Shown: positions 25,801 to 40,800, counted from the first letter of the stretch. The stretch: DNA of 64,000 nt from Ectocarpus siliculosus (GCA_000310025.1 FN649727.1:8122835-8186834); one strand, 5' to 3'. Made by a program: numbers and translations. The notes: a model not told the origin generated them from the sequence alone.

Positions 25801-28800
25801 CATCATGGTGGAAGAGGATGCAGGCCCAACCAGAATCCCAGGAGTTTTCGTGACCGACCCCGATGTGCACGAGACCAAACGAGGCACGATCGAGGTATGT
25901 CCGATCTCCACAACCGTGCGCAACCACAGAAAGAAGCAAATGCGAACACCCACAGTTACGGTAAAAGTTAGCGCGCAGGAGGATTGTCTTCCTCACTCAC
26001 CCATCGAAAAACGTACCTCCCGGGGGACCTAACCATTTCTTGTCCGGCAATGACGCCCCTCTATGGCTTTCACCGTCAGGTGCGCGCCTCTGTCGACCCA
26101 CCCGAAGCGGGAGGACTATCTTTGAGTCAACCTGGACCCAGGTTGTTCCCATCGCAGTTACCTGAACCCGAGAGTGCCCCCGTCCTCTCTCTGACCAGCG
26201 AGCTCGACCAGGCCAACACAATCCTCGAAGGGTTGCACTTCTCGCCGTCTGCCGACTTTTTCGGCTCTGTCGCGGTGAACTTCGAAGTCAACGACGGGGG
26301 CGCATCTGGTCTAGGGGGGGTGTTGTCGGCTAGTTCCTCCATGTCTCTCGAAGTTACTCCAGTTAACGACCCGCCGACTGTGGCAGCGCCTAGAGAACGC
26401 CGTCGCTCGGGCGAGCGAGGACCGGTTCCCATTGAGGGGGTAGAAATCAACGACGTCGACGGAATCACCGGGGAGACTTTATCGGTCTCAATCACCGCAG
26501 AAACCGGATCAATAACTGTGGATCATTCGCCGGAAACCTTGATTTCAATAATCTGGGGAGAAGATGATGCGACCGTTACTGGGGTGTCCGTCACGGGTCT
26601 GTTGCCGGACGTCAGGAAAGCTCTCTCCTACGTTTGGTTTGTTCTTCCAAGCGAAGGCTGGGAAGGTGGAAGCGTTGTCACGTTTTCCGCCGAAGACGGC
26701 GAGGGTGCCACGGGATCGGCGGAGTGTGTGGTCGTGGTGTCAGACCCGGGCGTTCCGCCGATTATCACCGCCACAAACGATACGTTCGTCGCAGGCCAGG
26801 GGATGCAGACCTCTCTGGCGGGATTAAGTGTTACCGACTCTGTAGAAGACGCTGCCATCTTGGGTGGCTTATCTTCTCCGGTCTTCACCGTGTTGGTCTC
26901 GGCGGATATGGGAGGGGTTGGGCTCTTTCCTGTTCCAGCGGGCTTATCTACTGTGCCCGGAAGCGACACAGCGCTCAAGGCAGCGGCGGCAATCACCGCC
27001 GGCGAGGGTCTACGAGGCATTTTTGGGACACCGAGACCGACGCTATCGTTCCGTGGGACTCTTTCTGCAGTGAACGCGGCGCTTGAGGCCGTAGTCTACT
27101 TGAGCGCCAACGGTTCGACAGCGCTCGGGAACAAATCCGTGACGGTGGAGGTGGCTAGGCAAGGGAGAACCACCAACTACTCCGCCCGCCACGAGCTGAC
27201 AGTGGGAGTGCTGCCCGTGAATCAGCCTCCGGAAATCACGTGGAATGCGACTCACCCGAACCTGGAGTCGCCAGAGGTTGGCGGGTTCTCTCTGCGTGGG
27301 CTCGGGTTTGTCGATAATGACCTTGCTAAAGGGGGAACTCTAGGCGTGGAGTTGGAGGTCCTCGCAGAAGGTGACGGTCTTGTTGTCCGAACTGACGGCA
27401 GGGGACTAGAATTTTTCCGAGGGTCTGCCAATGGTCTGCCGAGCCCGGTCCTCGCTTTCCGCGGCAACGCCACAGTCATTGCAAGCGCTATTTCCGCGTC
27501 GGCCATCATCCTGAAAAATCCAGGACTATCGAGAGCTCTCGTTCCTGCTGTGAGGGTAGCCGTAGAGGATGATGATGGCGGTATAAGCTCACAGATTATC
27601 GAAGTCTACGGTAGCCACGTAAACTCGCCTCCTCAAGTCACCATCACGAATCCGCAGCAGATGTCCTTGAAGGAAGGGGGTGTCTTGGAAAGAGTGGGGG
27701 AGATGGCTGGTATAGAGGTACACGATGCTGACGTGGAGGATTCGACTCAGGGGTTTTTGGAGGTGAACGTTAGCACCAGCCACCGGGCCGTACTGGAAGT
27801 ACAGAGCATCACGACATCAGCAACAAGCATTCATCCCGTGCAGACCATTACTACCCGTTCCACATACAACGATGGCTACTCGACGGTGGAAGGGATGTTC
27901 AACCTCACGATGGATCTAACGGGCCTCTGCGAAGACTGTGGAGTGGAGGAAACCAGGCCGATTTGGCACGATGCTGTCGGAAACGAAGAGGATATTCACG
28001 TGGGGCTAGGCTCTGGCAGTGAGCCCGGGGAATCCGTCCAAGCCAAACTCGAGGCCCTCCCGTCCTTGCAGGCGCTCGGGGTCTCCGTACATTGTCAACG
28101 GGCTACCGGCCTTGGTTCGGAGGGCGGACGCGAGTGGCGGGTGACCTTCCTCGACGCTCCTGCCTCCCTGCCGATGATGAAAGCCATCGGCGATTCGCTA
28201 GCGGGAAATGATCCTTTCATCGAGGTGGCGTACGCTGTGAAGGGAAACTCTCTCTCGGGCAGCATCGCCCTGTCGCTTGGAGGCTATCAAACGGAGATGA
28301 TTTCGTACGATGCAGAGGCTCAACATGTGGCTGCCAAGCTTGAAGAGTTGCCTTCGGTCACGGCAGTGGGTGTAACAATGCGTCACCCGGTCGATCCTCA
28401 AGGCGGACGGCAATGGACGGTGACATTCTTTGACGCGTTAGAGGCGGGCGGCGATGTACCGCTCATGGAGGTGGACGGACGGGCACTCGGTGGCCGCGGA
28501 GCCGCCGTACGAGTGGTCGAATCGGTGCGTGGGATCGGTACGGCGGAGGTGTGGGAGGTGGAAACGTCAGCGGCACACCAGAACTTGGTCGTGTTCATCA
28601 CCTTGACAGGCGCCCTCCGAGCCAAGGGTCACTTTACCCTTGGGCTCGACTACGGCGGGCGACAAGCGTGGACGAGACCGATACATCCTCGAGCGGTTGG
28701 ACCTGTAAGCGACGAGGATGGAGGTTTTTGGTCTTTCGGGGGCGTTCCAGGAAAAAAACGCGGCGAATCTGTTGAAGCTCGTCTTCTGTCATTAGAAAAT

Positions 28801-31800
28801 TGGGGCGAGCTCGGGCCAGCTGCGCGGGTAACGGTCAAGCGAGTCGATTCTGCGAACGGCAACGTTGCAACGTGGACTATCACCTTCTTCGGCACTCCTC
28901 AAGACCTTGATCCGCCGACCATTCAAAGCACCAACCTCGCGGGGGGCGCCGTAGTTTCTGCCGAGGTGGCTTCGACACACAACCGCGTCCAGGGATTCTT
29001 CTATCTCTCGTACGGAGGCGAGGTCACACCACCTCTGGCGCACGATAGCTCGGGAACCGAGATCGCTACTGCACTCAATGCCCTCGAATCCCTGCATTCG
29101 TCGGATTCAGGAATTGGGGTAGTTGAGGCCACAAGACTGCAGAGTACGAGTTTGGAAGGAGGCCAGCGATGGTCCATCGCCTTCCTGAGTGACCCCGAAG
29201 TCCCATCAAACCTCTCCGCAACGGGAACTTCGACGACCGGACTCTCTGGAGGAAGCGCCCGGGCGTCGGCGACGCTTGTGCGCCATGGCGGTAGGGGGGC
29301 AATTCTACGGCTCGTCGATCTAGGCGGGGCGGCGTTTGGCCTGCCGGGATACACTACGGGGGAGCGTCTCGCTTTACGGGGTACGCCGGCTGCAATCACG
29401 ACCATGCTCGCAAGCCTGTCGTATTCGCCAAGGCATGGCTGGAACGGTGGCGCTGACATTCTGCTTCGGGCTTACGATGGCGGCTTCACCGGTGCGGGCG
29501 GAGCGCAATCCGGGTGGGGAAAGGTCTCCGCGACCGTTGAGGCGGTAAATAACCCGCCCGAACTACTATGGTGTGGGAGCGTGCTAAACTCGGGGGGTGC
29601 GATCATTGATGGTGTGGACGAGGATGCTCCTTTTAGGTTGGTGGACTTCGATTGTGGGGGGGGGGGTACTCCCGCAACGCCCGTCTTATTTGATCATACC
29701 GATCTAGGAGGTCCTGACGCGGGCTTGACTGTGCACGATCCCGACGGAGAAGGGTCGAGGATGCAGGTGAGACGACACGTCAATGACTGCCGAAGCTTTG
29801 CGTTGACCATGAGATGTCATGGCCCAACCCGTTGCTCTTTTCGAGGCAGAATACCACGAGCACGGCGGTACGTACTCGCTGCTTGGTGCATACTGTTTTG
29901 TATTTTCACAATAGGTCGAAAACCCAGTCGTTCCTTTGACGTTGCTGGTCCTGAGAAGCGCGAAACATAACCGTTTCAGCTCACGCTCGGAACTATTTTG
30001 CAGGTGGAAATTTCAGCCAAGCACGGTTTCGTTACACTGACCGGAGAAATTGCGGGCATGGTATCCGATACCGTGGTCGGGACACCCGCGACCGTGTCGG
30101 GCACCTCCTGGAAAGTGAACGCTGGACTCCGCTCGCTAGTGTACGTGTCTGCCGAGGACTGGCACGGCTGGGATAGAATCAGCATCACTGTCACCGATCT
30201 TGGGGACGACAGCCTCCAAATGCCTGCGGACCCCATGACCTACTACCTCCACGTGTCCGTGGCAGCGGTAAACGACGCTCCAGTCTTTACGGCCACGGGC
30301 TTCGAGGAGGTTACGCTTACGGACGGAGAATCCTCTCCTGGCGACGAGCAGACCTCGGCGCTCCTCGTCTTAACCCAAGAAGATACTGTCCGGATAATTT
30401 CCAGTGTGTCTATCTGGGATGTTGACACCAAGGCGGAAGGGGCGCTGCTTAACCGACCTGACGGTTTTTTCGGGACGGTCAGCACTGACGGTATGGGTAA
30501 CGGCGCGGAACTTCTTGCTGTGGAGCCAAAGGTCGCCCTCTCGTTGTCATGTACGTATGGGAGTCTCCGGTTGGGCGGAGGGCACGGGGGCTTAGAGGTC
30601 GTGGAGGGTGACCTCGACCGTGGTGGGCAGATCTTGTCCGTGACCGGTGCACTCTCCAACATCAATGCCGCGCTGATGGAAGGGATTGTTTTTACGCCGA
30701 GCTCCGACTGGAACGGGATCGACGTGGTGGAGGTAAGGGGGCGTCGTCGTTAAAAGCACGTAACGAATGACAATTTTCCTGAGAAACGAGGCGACTCTCT
30801 GCGAAACCTTGATCGCCTCATGCGTGTCTTGGCGCACGTGCACGATTGGATAGTCTGCACGAATTCGCAACGTATTTTGCTTGGTGTGGGCGGGGTCAAG
30901 CTCAAGCGGCCCATGGTCACCCAAGTATTAGTTTGTCGAGTTTTACATTGGTCCAGCCACGGAACTAACCTTTCGCTCAACAGCGTACACAATACCACAG
31001 GAGCGCCAACCCATGCCGTGGCAGCAAATCACTGCCGCCTAAACTTGGGTACCTCTTTCTGTCCGCCGTTTTCGTTTTGTTCGTAGGCGATCGTTGACGA
31101 CCGCGGAAATGGCGGGAAAACGCTCCAGGGCGCGAACGGCTCCCAGACTTCCAAGCTCCTGCTGGCGGTCGAAGTCAAACCTGTCAATGATCCGCCGACG
31201 TTTACGGTCCCGATCACAGACGCTTCCTCTCCTTCTTCTTCTTCGTACCTCATCGCGGAAGAGGACCGCGTCGGCGTTGTGGGGATTGATCACGTCGGTT
31301 GGTTAGACACGAACATCCTCGACTCGACCACCATCTCAGCTTCCAGCATCGTGCTCGAAGACGCCGATACGGTCTATGCGCCCGGTGGAACCACCCCCCA
31401 ACCTCCGCAGAGCCGGTGGACGCACGAGTCGTCGACGTCACCGCCTGCTTCGGCCAACGACACCGTGGAGGTTACGGTTCAAGTCTCGCACGGTGGCGTT
31501 CTCCTGGCTGGTGCGCCGTCCGAAGTATCGCTTGTGGTCGTTTCTTCAGCCCAGACATCAGGCGTGAATTCTTCAGAATTTGCTGCTGAAATGCGACTAA
31601 GTGGGCCGTTGTGGGCGGTGGCAGACGCTTTGAAGGGAATCCTCTACAGGACCGATCTCAACTGGAACAGCTGGGTCGGGTCGGGTGGAAATCAGGTTCA
31701 GCCTGTCGTAACTGAGGTAGGTGCATAGTCAGTGAAAGGCTTCGTCTTTAGCGCTGACCACAACGAGCTCCATGTTTCAACATATTTCGACGCTGAATCA

Positions 31801-34800
31801 ACTGGAACCAGAAAAATAATTTACAACTTCTACCCTTACTATGACGGTGGAGTTGTATCGACATCACAACCGTGAGAGGGAGAGAGGTCTTTCGAACTAC
31901 CTTATGTGAATACGATCTATTGTCTAACCTGGAGTTCCCTTGTCTAACGGCGCTTGCTACCCATCACAGGAGATTTCCCTTCAAGCAACAGACTCTGAGG
32001 GGACCACAGCGGCCGCAGTTCTCCGGTTTGTCGTCCTCCCCGAGAACGACCCGCCCGTCCTCGAAATGGCCTCCGCCAGCTACAACCCGTCGAGGCTAAC
32101 ACACGACGGGCTCTCCAACCTTGTCGATTCGGTGGATCTGCTCAGCGTCAGCGAAGACAAAGACCTTGCCGTCCCTGGGCTGTCCGTGCGAGATGTCGAC
32201 CTCGGGGTTTACGGAACGTCTACATTCGGTGGCGATCCTGGGTTCGTAGACCGCCGCCTTCTGGAAATTACGCTGTTTGCCAGCAACGGCACGACTTCCC
32301 TCGGGACTGGAGTGTCCGGGTGCACGTTTCTTGTAGGTGATGGCGTGGACGATGGGATAATGTCGTTCCGAGCGTCTTTGGACGGCGTGAACCGGGCATT
32401 GGCCGGGCTGACTTATCGAGGAAAGCCAGACTTCTACGGTACCGATGACCTCGTGGTGACTGTGGACGATGGCGGAAGGTTTGGCCGAGGGGCTCTGTGC
32501 GGAGACAGCTCGTCGGGTGGTGGCGTCGACGTCGGCGGTGACCCTCCGCCTTGTCCTCAGGTATTGAGTCTATTGTCGGCGGAATTTGCATTGTACATTA
32601 TGTCGATGCCAAGCGAACGGTGCCAGGCAGCAGGCTCAAGCGCGTGTGTCACTTGTAGGGTTCACAGTGCTCAGAGCACTTTAGGAGTAGACAAACCAGA
32701 CATGGTGCAGACCGCACTTGTTCGGCCGAGGGGGCGAGAATGTTCCCTTGAGACAACAATACAACATCTAATGTAAGGAATGTCGAACTGCAGCCAGCCT
32801 AATTTATTTTGGAACCATGTTGATGTGCCAACATGTCAAGAAGTACAGGCATTACAGGCATGTCTGGTTGGGTGATGAGTTTCCTCAACACCCCGCTCTA
32901 TATTCCACCCTGACCGTGCATATCCTCCCCCGTGTTCTGCTCCCCCACCAGAGCGACACCCTGACAATCCCGATACAAGTTCTTCCAGAGCCAGACGTGC
33001 CAGGGGTGTACTTACCCCAGGGCGGCCTCATACAAACAACTGAAGATACTGATCTGGTGCTGGAAGGGTTGGCAATCGTCGAGAGGGACGGCTTTTATCG
33101 AGAGGGAGAAATGGAGGGCGAGATAACGACTGGCGACTTAGATGCCAACCCCAGCGATGTGGAAGACGAGGGAGTGGTCGTGTTCGGCGGACCCTGGCCC
33201 GGCGAGGTGGGGTAAAAACATTTCTACCGTTGCCGGTGCTCACAACTATGCGCAGATAGGGCGAGTAGTTTTAGTCGTTGAGGACTTTCGTCGAATATGC
33301 TCGCACCGTGATCAGAAACGACTTGCAGGGAACAAAACGAGGACAACGAAAAATTGACCGCCCTCGGACGTCGCACCGTTCGCCGGGTCTTATTTCTGCC
33401 TGTTTTTTCTGCAACACAATACAGATTCGCATCGAGCTCTCAGCCCCTCACGCGCAGCTCACGTTGTCGACGGTAGCTGGTCTCACGTTCGAGTCTGGCA
33501 GCGGGTACGGTGACGAGTTCGTTTCGTTCACCGGCCACCCTGGTGACGTCAACAGAGCTCTGCTCGGTACGATCTACCGCGGAGACCGACACTGGAACAC
33601 CCTCGGGAAAGGGCCGAACGAAGTTACCATTGTGGCTAGCAACAGCCACGCCGGCCTAGGAGGTCTTGAACCTTTCGGCGTCGAGAGTACCCATACATTA
33701 TGGTGAGTTGCTCGTTCAAGCAGAGACGCTACGCCTGGCCATGACGTCATGAAAGCACCCGCTGCAGGCTAACGAGGGGGGTTTGGACATGAAGTTTTCT
33801 GTGGTGTCGACTCAACAAGTGTTGCACTTGATATAACTCAGTCGGTTGACTTTGTATCGGGTAGCGACGAACCAGATCCGATCGTTTCCCGGAGTCATGG
33901 TTGTCCTAACCAAGTGTGCGAGGAACACGTACGTACCGTGTGTGCCGTTAGTCAACTTCGCAAGCTAAGGAATACGTGGTCACTCCAAGAGCAGTAGCCT
34001 TCCGCCATTACCGTTAACCTAAAAGACGACCAACGCGTGCCATTTCCCCGGCGCGCTCTTTTAATCATTCGCAGGATCGAGATCAAGGCGGTCAACGACC
34101 CACCGCGGGTCCATCTTCCGGGACAAGTGTTCCACCGCAACCTGTCCGTGGTTTGGCCCGACATCGAGGAACTGGGTGTGGCTTTCACACACTCTTTGGT
34201 CGTGGACGAGGATACGCTGCTCGACGTACCGTCGGTGTCTGTTTCAGGCAAGGGACCTGGATCAGACTCGAAAACGTTACAGAGCCGCATGGTAATGGTC
34301 TTACTCATACGATGAGCCTCTACATGCCCCCCCCCCCCTGTTTTGACACGTCAGTCTCCCCCGAGTTATATTGTACAGCAGATCAGACTCAACCCCCCCG
34401 AACCGGGAAAAACCTGTTGATGACGGTTGTACTTGCAACGATCCTTTGCGTGACGGAATTCTGCCTAAATCACCGCCCGGGCGGGCGTCGCATGGTGTTC
34501 TCATTGCCAAACACGTCCCACAACAATCGTTTGAAAGACGCACCTCTCAAGCAAATCCCCACCAAACGGTCCAAACGGAACGCAGACGTGGACGTCGACG
34601 AGCATGTCGGGTCGTACATCTTGGTCGTTCTGAGCTGCGACTACGGCACCCTGACGCTTTCGCCCGCGGCTGGTCTGAGGTTCGTCTCTGGAGAAACAGC
34701 TGTCTGGGCGGGAGACGTGTCGTTCAGCGGCACAGCCTCATTCTACGCGGGCTTGAGCACCGCCAATGGAGCTTTGGGAGCCATGACGTACCTGCCGAAT

Positions 34801-37800
34801 AAGGACTGGCATGGGAACGACACCCTGACCGTTGTCGCCGATGACCGTGGTTGGTCGACTGAGGTGGGGACCACTACCCTTCTTGTAGGACTGCTTGCTG
34901 ACGGAAGCTGATGTAATGTTGTGTTGCCTGGCAATTCTGATGGTGTTGGTCGGCGTCTAGAGCAATGAGGCAAGGCGTCCAAAGAGCATCCGCGTGATTC
35001 CTGCTTTAAGACGTTGACAGAGACCATACAACAAGCGCAAGAATGACTCTCTAGTGAGCTTAGCCCCTCATTCAATGACCGCGGTAATTTCCACGCGTCC
35101 GAGGAATATCACGGTATTGTGCTCCTAAACTTGAGGTTCCGCCTTCCTCATTCAAGCAAAGTATAGTTGTCTTAGCTGCGTGCGGCAGCATCCCAATGGC
35201 ACGTTCCTCACGTGCCTATTTTCTCGCCGAGTGCCCATCTTTCGCTCGTCCGACACTCGACCGACGCAACCGGACCACCAACACTCGTAGCACCCCCGGC
35301 AACTGACGCAACCAGGCAAGCACCGGAGACAGGCCTGGCTTGACGAGCAACCACTCGCTGACGATCGTGGTCAACCCTCTGCCGGACCGTCCCTCATGGT
35401 CCGCTCCGCCGTTCCCCCTCATGGCGGCGGAGGACGAGGCAATGCCTGTGGCCGGTGTCTCCGTCACGGATCCCGACGATGAAATCTATCTTCGGGTGGA
35501 TGTGTGGGCGGAGCAGGGAAGAGTGGGGCTTCCCAGCGCAGCGAATGCTTCATCTTCGCTGGAGGTTGAGGAGGGGATAGGGGACGATGGACAGGGAGAC
35601 GGCGCCTTTGCCTTGACGGGAGATGAAGCCGCCGTGAACTTGGCCCTTACGGGGTTGGTATACTACCCCCCTCCGGACTGGACTTCGTTCAAACAGGTTT
35701 GTGAGGCGTGATACTGTTTTGTAAGTCAACTGTTCGAGAAATAAAAATGACCCGGCCGGTCCTTGCAGCACCAATCCATCCTTAACTGTAGTTGGCATCA
35801 CGTACGGCCGTCTATCGGAAGCTTTCGAGATATCGCTACAGGGGGAACTCACTTACACGGCGTGTACCATCGACAGAACAAGTTGTTGTTGCTGTCGTTG
35901 TGGCTGTCTTTACCTTGAAAACAGTCTGCCATACACACTATAACAATGGTCTCGACGTGTGTACCGAACTGCTTGCCCAGGCCGACGGGATCCATCTCTC
36001 AGCAGAAGACCCTTCAGGCCTGTCCTCTCACGTGCGGTTGGTGGTGGTGGTTGCCTCCGGACGCAACGATCCCCCTCAAGTGCACGTGCCCGGGGCGACC
36101 TACGTCGAAGAGCCATGCGACTCACAATCGGGGAAGATCGGGTTGCCGTCTCCGCAGCACCCACCTGCAATCGGCCGGCAATGTCGTCGCATCACCACCG
36201 TGGATCGAATCCAGACGAACGAAGACGAGACGTTGGCGATTGAGGGCGTTTACATCGAAGATTCCGACTTTCACGAGGCCGGGCCGGGCGCGCAGATCGA
36301 TGTGGACGTCGAAGCGCAGCACGGCTCTCTGGGATTCGCGGGAATGTCCGGGTTGCCCCCCACGGGCATCTTGTTCCTGCCCGACGGGGAGAACCAACAA
36401 GGAGAGCGCTTGCTGTCCATGCGTGGAGCCTTGTCTTCCGTAAATGCCGCTCTGGCCAGGCTCACTTACACCCCTGACCCTGATTGGAGCGGATCGGACG
36501 AGGTAGAAGTGATAGTTAACGACAGGGGTTTCTCCGGTAGCGGGGGGGCGGGCACCGATTCACGGGGCATCCCGATCGACGTGGCCCCACAACAGGACGC
36601 CCCCCTGCTGTTGGTGACTGCCACGGGGGCGGCAGGGGCGGGAGCAACAGCCCCGCCTCCTCCTCTAGATGTATGGGAGGACGCACGGGTGGTCCTGCAC
36701 AATGTGACCCTCTACGATGCCGATGTTAACCCGAGAGAGCTTCACCGGCAGATCTTCGGCATTTCTTCGAGAACGCCATACGACGACTATCCCGCAGACG
36801 TTTTCGGCGGGATGTTCCAGGTGACCGTCAAGGTCGACAATGGTAGAGTATTTTTCCCGCGGTCAGCCAGACTCGCCTTCGAACCTGCCACGGCCGTGGG
36901 CTTAGAGCAGAGCGTTGTGGGCGGCTCGGCGGGGCAGAGCATGACCCCGTTCACCCAGGGAGCGAAGTTCGCTCCATCCACCCTCGACAAATCGGCGGCT
37001 GCTGTAGCCACCAACGAAAGCGTGGGTTCAGGGGATCTGCATGTGCCGTGGTGGCGAGAAGCGAGGTTCACGGGACGATTGCATGACTGCAACGACGCCC
37101 TGGGTGCCATGACCTACTGGCCGGATGTAAACTGGAACGGGGTCGATCGTGTTCACGTCAGCGTTATTGAATCGTCGCCAGACGGGGCAGCGAGCGGCGC
37201 CGGCAGCAGCAGCAGCAGCAGGAAAGACGCTGACGAAAACACGCCCCCGGGGTCTGATGTCGCTGTCGAGGTTTCGATGTTTGTGCGGGTAGCCGCCGTG
37301 AACGATGCCCCCGTAGTTACCCCTCCTTCGCCTCTGTGGCATTCCACTCTTCGCACCGGGGACCTCCTTTCCCCTGCCGCACGCTACGGAAGTCGGGTGT
37401 TTGTGGCAGAGGACAGCGAGCTAATGCTCCCGGGTTTTGTCATCCGCGACGTTGATCTCGTTGAAGGTGGTGGAGAGAGCGCAATGGTCACAGTCACGGT
37501 GACATGCGGACATGGCACGGCTTCCATCACCTGGCATGGCGTTCGAGCCGGGGTGGGACCAGGGGACAGTCGCCACCCCCAGGAGCAAAACTCAATGGGC
37601 GCAGACCTCACGGGGCTCCTCTTCCGCAACGAAGTAACCGGGGACTGGGCTCCTTGGGAGGGCGAGGGTATGGGGGTGGGGCGGAAAAGCTTCACTTTCA
37701 GGACGCCTCTTGCCGACGCCAACGCCGCCCTGCAAACATTGGCGTTCAGACCCACGGATAACTATTTCGGCGGCGGGGCCTGGGTGAGGGTAGAGGCGTT

Positions 37801-40800
37801 CGATGAAGGTTCTTCCGGACAAGGTTCGATCGGTGCCGCCACAAGCGCCGCAGCAGGCCAGTCAGCCCAGCTTGGTGCTGCAACCGGGTACACCGGAGTC
37901 TCTTCACGAGGGGCAGCTACCGCACCAATCACGGTCCTGGCCGTCAACGACCCACCCAGTATCCAGCTGCCCTACGCAGAGGACGGCAACGTTATCTTGA
38001 GGATAGATGAGGGAGAAGAGCGACGTCTGGACGGGGCGAGGTGGCGGGGCTCTTTCGCCGCTGCCGTGCAGGCGTCAGCGTACTTCCCGAACCGGAAAGG
38101 GATCGAGCTGTGGACGAGCCAGGGGATGTTTCCTGGGAGAGATGCGGGGAGATGGGGGAGAGGGTCCGAGCTGGAGTGGAGAGAGGCGTTAGTGTTGGAC
38201 CTAAACGAGGGACTTGGAGACGGATCCCCGAGGGATTTCGTGGTGTGGGGCGGCTATTTGTACTTCCAGGTGGGTGTTGCGTGTGAAGATATGGGGTGAA
38301 ATGGTGTTAGGTAGACCAATGCGCCCGGGTGTCGTTCGCACAGGCCTCATTGCAAGACGCAAGAAACTATGTTCCGGATGGATGGTCCGACTCAATCGGA
38401 TGGCAGCCAGCCGTCGTTCCGCACCGACAAGCACCGACAAGCAACTTGTTGCCCGGCTCTGTTTGTGGTACTTGCCAAAACCATATTTCAATTCGACGCA
38501 AGACATATCGTGCCAAGTGGACGATGTTCGACGCCAATCTTCTCATGGTTTGACCTCCTCTCATTTATGTACCAACCCTTGCCAAATCCCTCAGGCAACC
38601 GATGCAGAACACGGTGCGGAGTTGTGGCGCACTGACGGTACGGGCGCTGGCACGGTTCTTGTGAAAGACATATATCCCGGCGAGAGAAGCGGGTCCCCCA
38701 CTTCTTTGACGGCGTTCGGAGACTACCTTTATTTCCAGGTACTACGCAACAGGGGCGTAGCAGCAGAGCAGCGGGTGCATTGGGTGGGGCTGAAAACACG
38801 CCGACCGTGCTACACCTGCTGTTAAAGAGTGCCTTGATGCGGGTCTTTCATTTCATGGGCTGAGCGGCGTTGTTTTGTTTCATTTTTTCGACCATTCGCG
38901 CCAAAGATTACTGACAGACACTTGTGCGGGTGGAAACGGAATGGGTGAAGGATATTTTCGATATCGGTGGATTCCATCAGCGAGAAGCTGTGGCGCTCAT
39001 GTACCTAGCCTATGCCTAGGTGCAAGGATCGAAAAGCAGGATCCTCACTATTGCCGGTAGTAGAGCGTATTTATTTCAAAGAGCATCAGGATCAACGAAA
39101 ACATTCCACGTTTGTGCTTCTAAATGCACAGTTTTTGTTTCAAACCAGTTGCCGCGTTCCTTGGTCCTCGTAGTGTTGTCCCGGGATGAAGCAACGCCTT
39201 TCCCCGCCTCTGCATTAACTCATCCCTGAAAAAATAGGCAAATGGCTTGGACCTAGGATGGATGCTGCCGTCTGACTACCAAGACCTGTGCGGAGGGTTC
39301 CGACAAAGCTCCTTCGATTCTGCCGTGTTCTTCGCCGTGTCAGAGGTAGGTACCGTACCTCATTCCGCCTGTACAGCAGAGGAATAAAGCTTCTTCTCTC
39401 GCGACCACCTGGAATTTTACGCTTCAATGGATATCTTCGTTTTGCGGCGAAGATTTGACACCGGTGGTCATGCATGATATGATTTTCCTCGGCGGAGTAG
39501 ATAGACGTCACTTTAACGTATATAACGTTGCACACCGGCAGTGCTCCTTACACATACGCAGCACCATCGAACGTCTCCGTTGAGCTATCGAGGTCGATTT
39601 GGGTTGCACAGCCAACGGCTGAATCGTTGGCCTTGCATAGCTGCCCATCGTCTTGTTGGTGCCAGGCCGGTTTACGTGTGTGGCTTGTGTACGGTAACCA
39701 GCCCCCTACATGGCGTATCGATTGCAGGAGAACAAGTGGGATCCAGATACTCGCTACGACTGCCCCGACGGCTTCCACCATGCTAGCACCGCTCAGGTAC
39801 GCAGCCCATGCTGAATTGAACATGTGTTTGTGGCGAAACCGGAACGCACTGCATGTCGTTAGCTCAGTTTTCTCGACGGCACGAGAATAGTTTGCACCAC
39901 ACCTTTCTAGGTGGATGCGAGACGGAAACGGGGCTACGTGTAGCGTACCGTTGTAAAGGCGGCGCACCACGGACGTTGTCAACGAGCGAAAGGGTAACAA
40001 ACCAAACGGATTGCATGTGTTCGTGGGGGCGTCAAGCTGAGCTTGACTAATCCTATCGCGGACGAAGCAAGGTTCTCTGCGCGGTGCGCACCATTCTCCC
40101 GAAATACTTCCTACCAGGGCTTCGCGTTGTTCACGGGGACCCAAGACGATGACCGCGAAGCCGCGTCCATGGAGCCTACGGTGTACTTCGGACAGTGCGG
40201 GTGGGATGGCTACACCTGGGGTGGACGCTCTCGGATGTACTTCCGCTTCTCTGACAGTGGAAGGTACGCACCGCATCGTATCTCGTCGCGTACCATTGCA
40301 TCACAAGTCCATTGCTGGTGCAACTACTGCCGTACTGTTAAGTCACGACGGAAACTCGGGTCGATCAATGCGTACATCACGAACGATTCCTTTGTAGATT
40401 AAGCAACCTCGGGCCTATTGCGTACCACGGTGTTGGTGTGACCACCGTACCCTTACACACTCCCCGCCCCACCTCTTCGTTTTTCCCAGGACTGGTGCCT
40501 ACAAGCACGCCGGCCGTCGAGACTCCTACCGGCCAGGCATTGACAACGACGACATCGGTGACCCCGCCGCGGGTTTCGCCGGCATCGTCTGCGTCGACAG
40601 CGAGCAAGCTGCATCGTATCTTTCTACCACAACGGCTGCCACCACGAGAGGCTCACTGGCACCCGGAGCGTGTCGATGGGGTGAACGAGCGAACACTGGC
40701 TGCTATTCACGCGCCGGAGTAGAGCTCTGGCGTACGGACGGCAGTGCCAAGGGCACGCGTCGGGTGGACGATTTGCGGTTTGGTGTATCAGGATCGTTCC

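Larger units (their letters stand above)
20755..29766 (+). other. Second cadherin-like repeat array (exons 18-21) with two inserted GTF blocks
   Basis: The VNDPP-type repeats resume with LRGELSQVSQALSEIVY (near 20805-20856) and the linker VNDPPTI at about 21001. Further linkers lie near 22808, 23510, 23932, 24810, 25763, 26363, 27218, 27620 and 29546. Exons 19 and 21 (2250 and 3687 bases) are uninterrupted, which is unusual for this gene. Acidic ED and D-x-D pairs recur in each unit. The array is broken twice by GTF modules, listed separately. Confidence 0.8.

Noticed and set aside
39548-40276. 242-codon minus-strand open frame
   Set aside because: It overlaps two exons whose plus-strand reading fits the ELW/cysteine module and splice phases. 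The minus reading has no recognisable feature.
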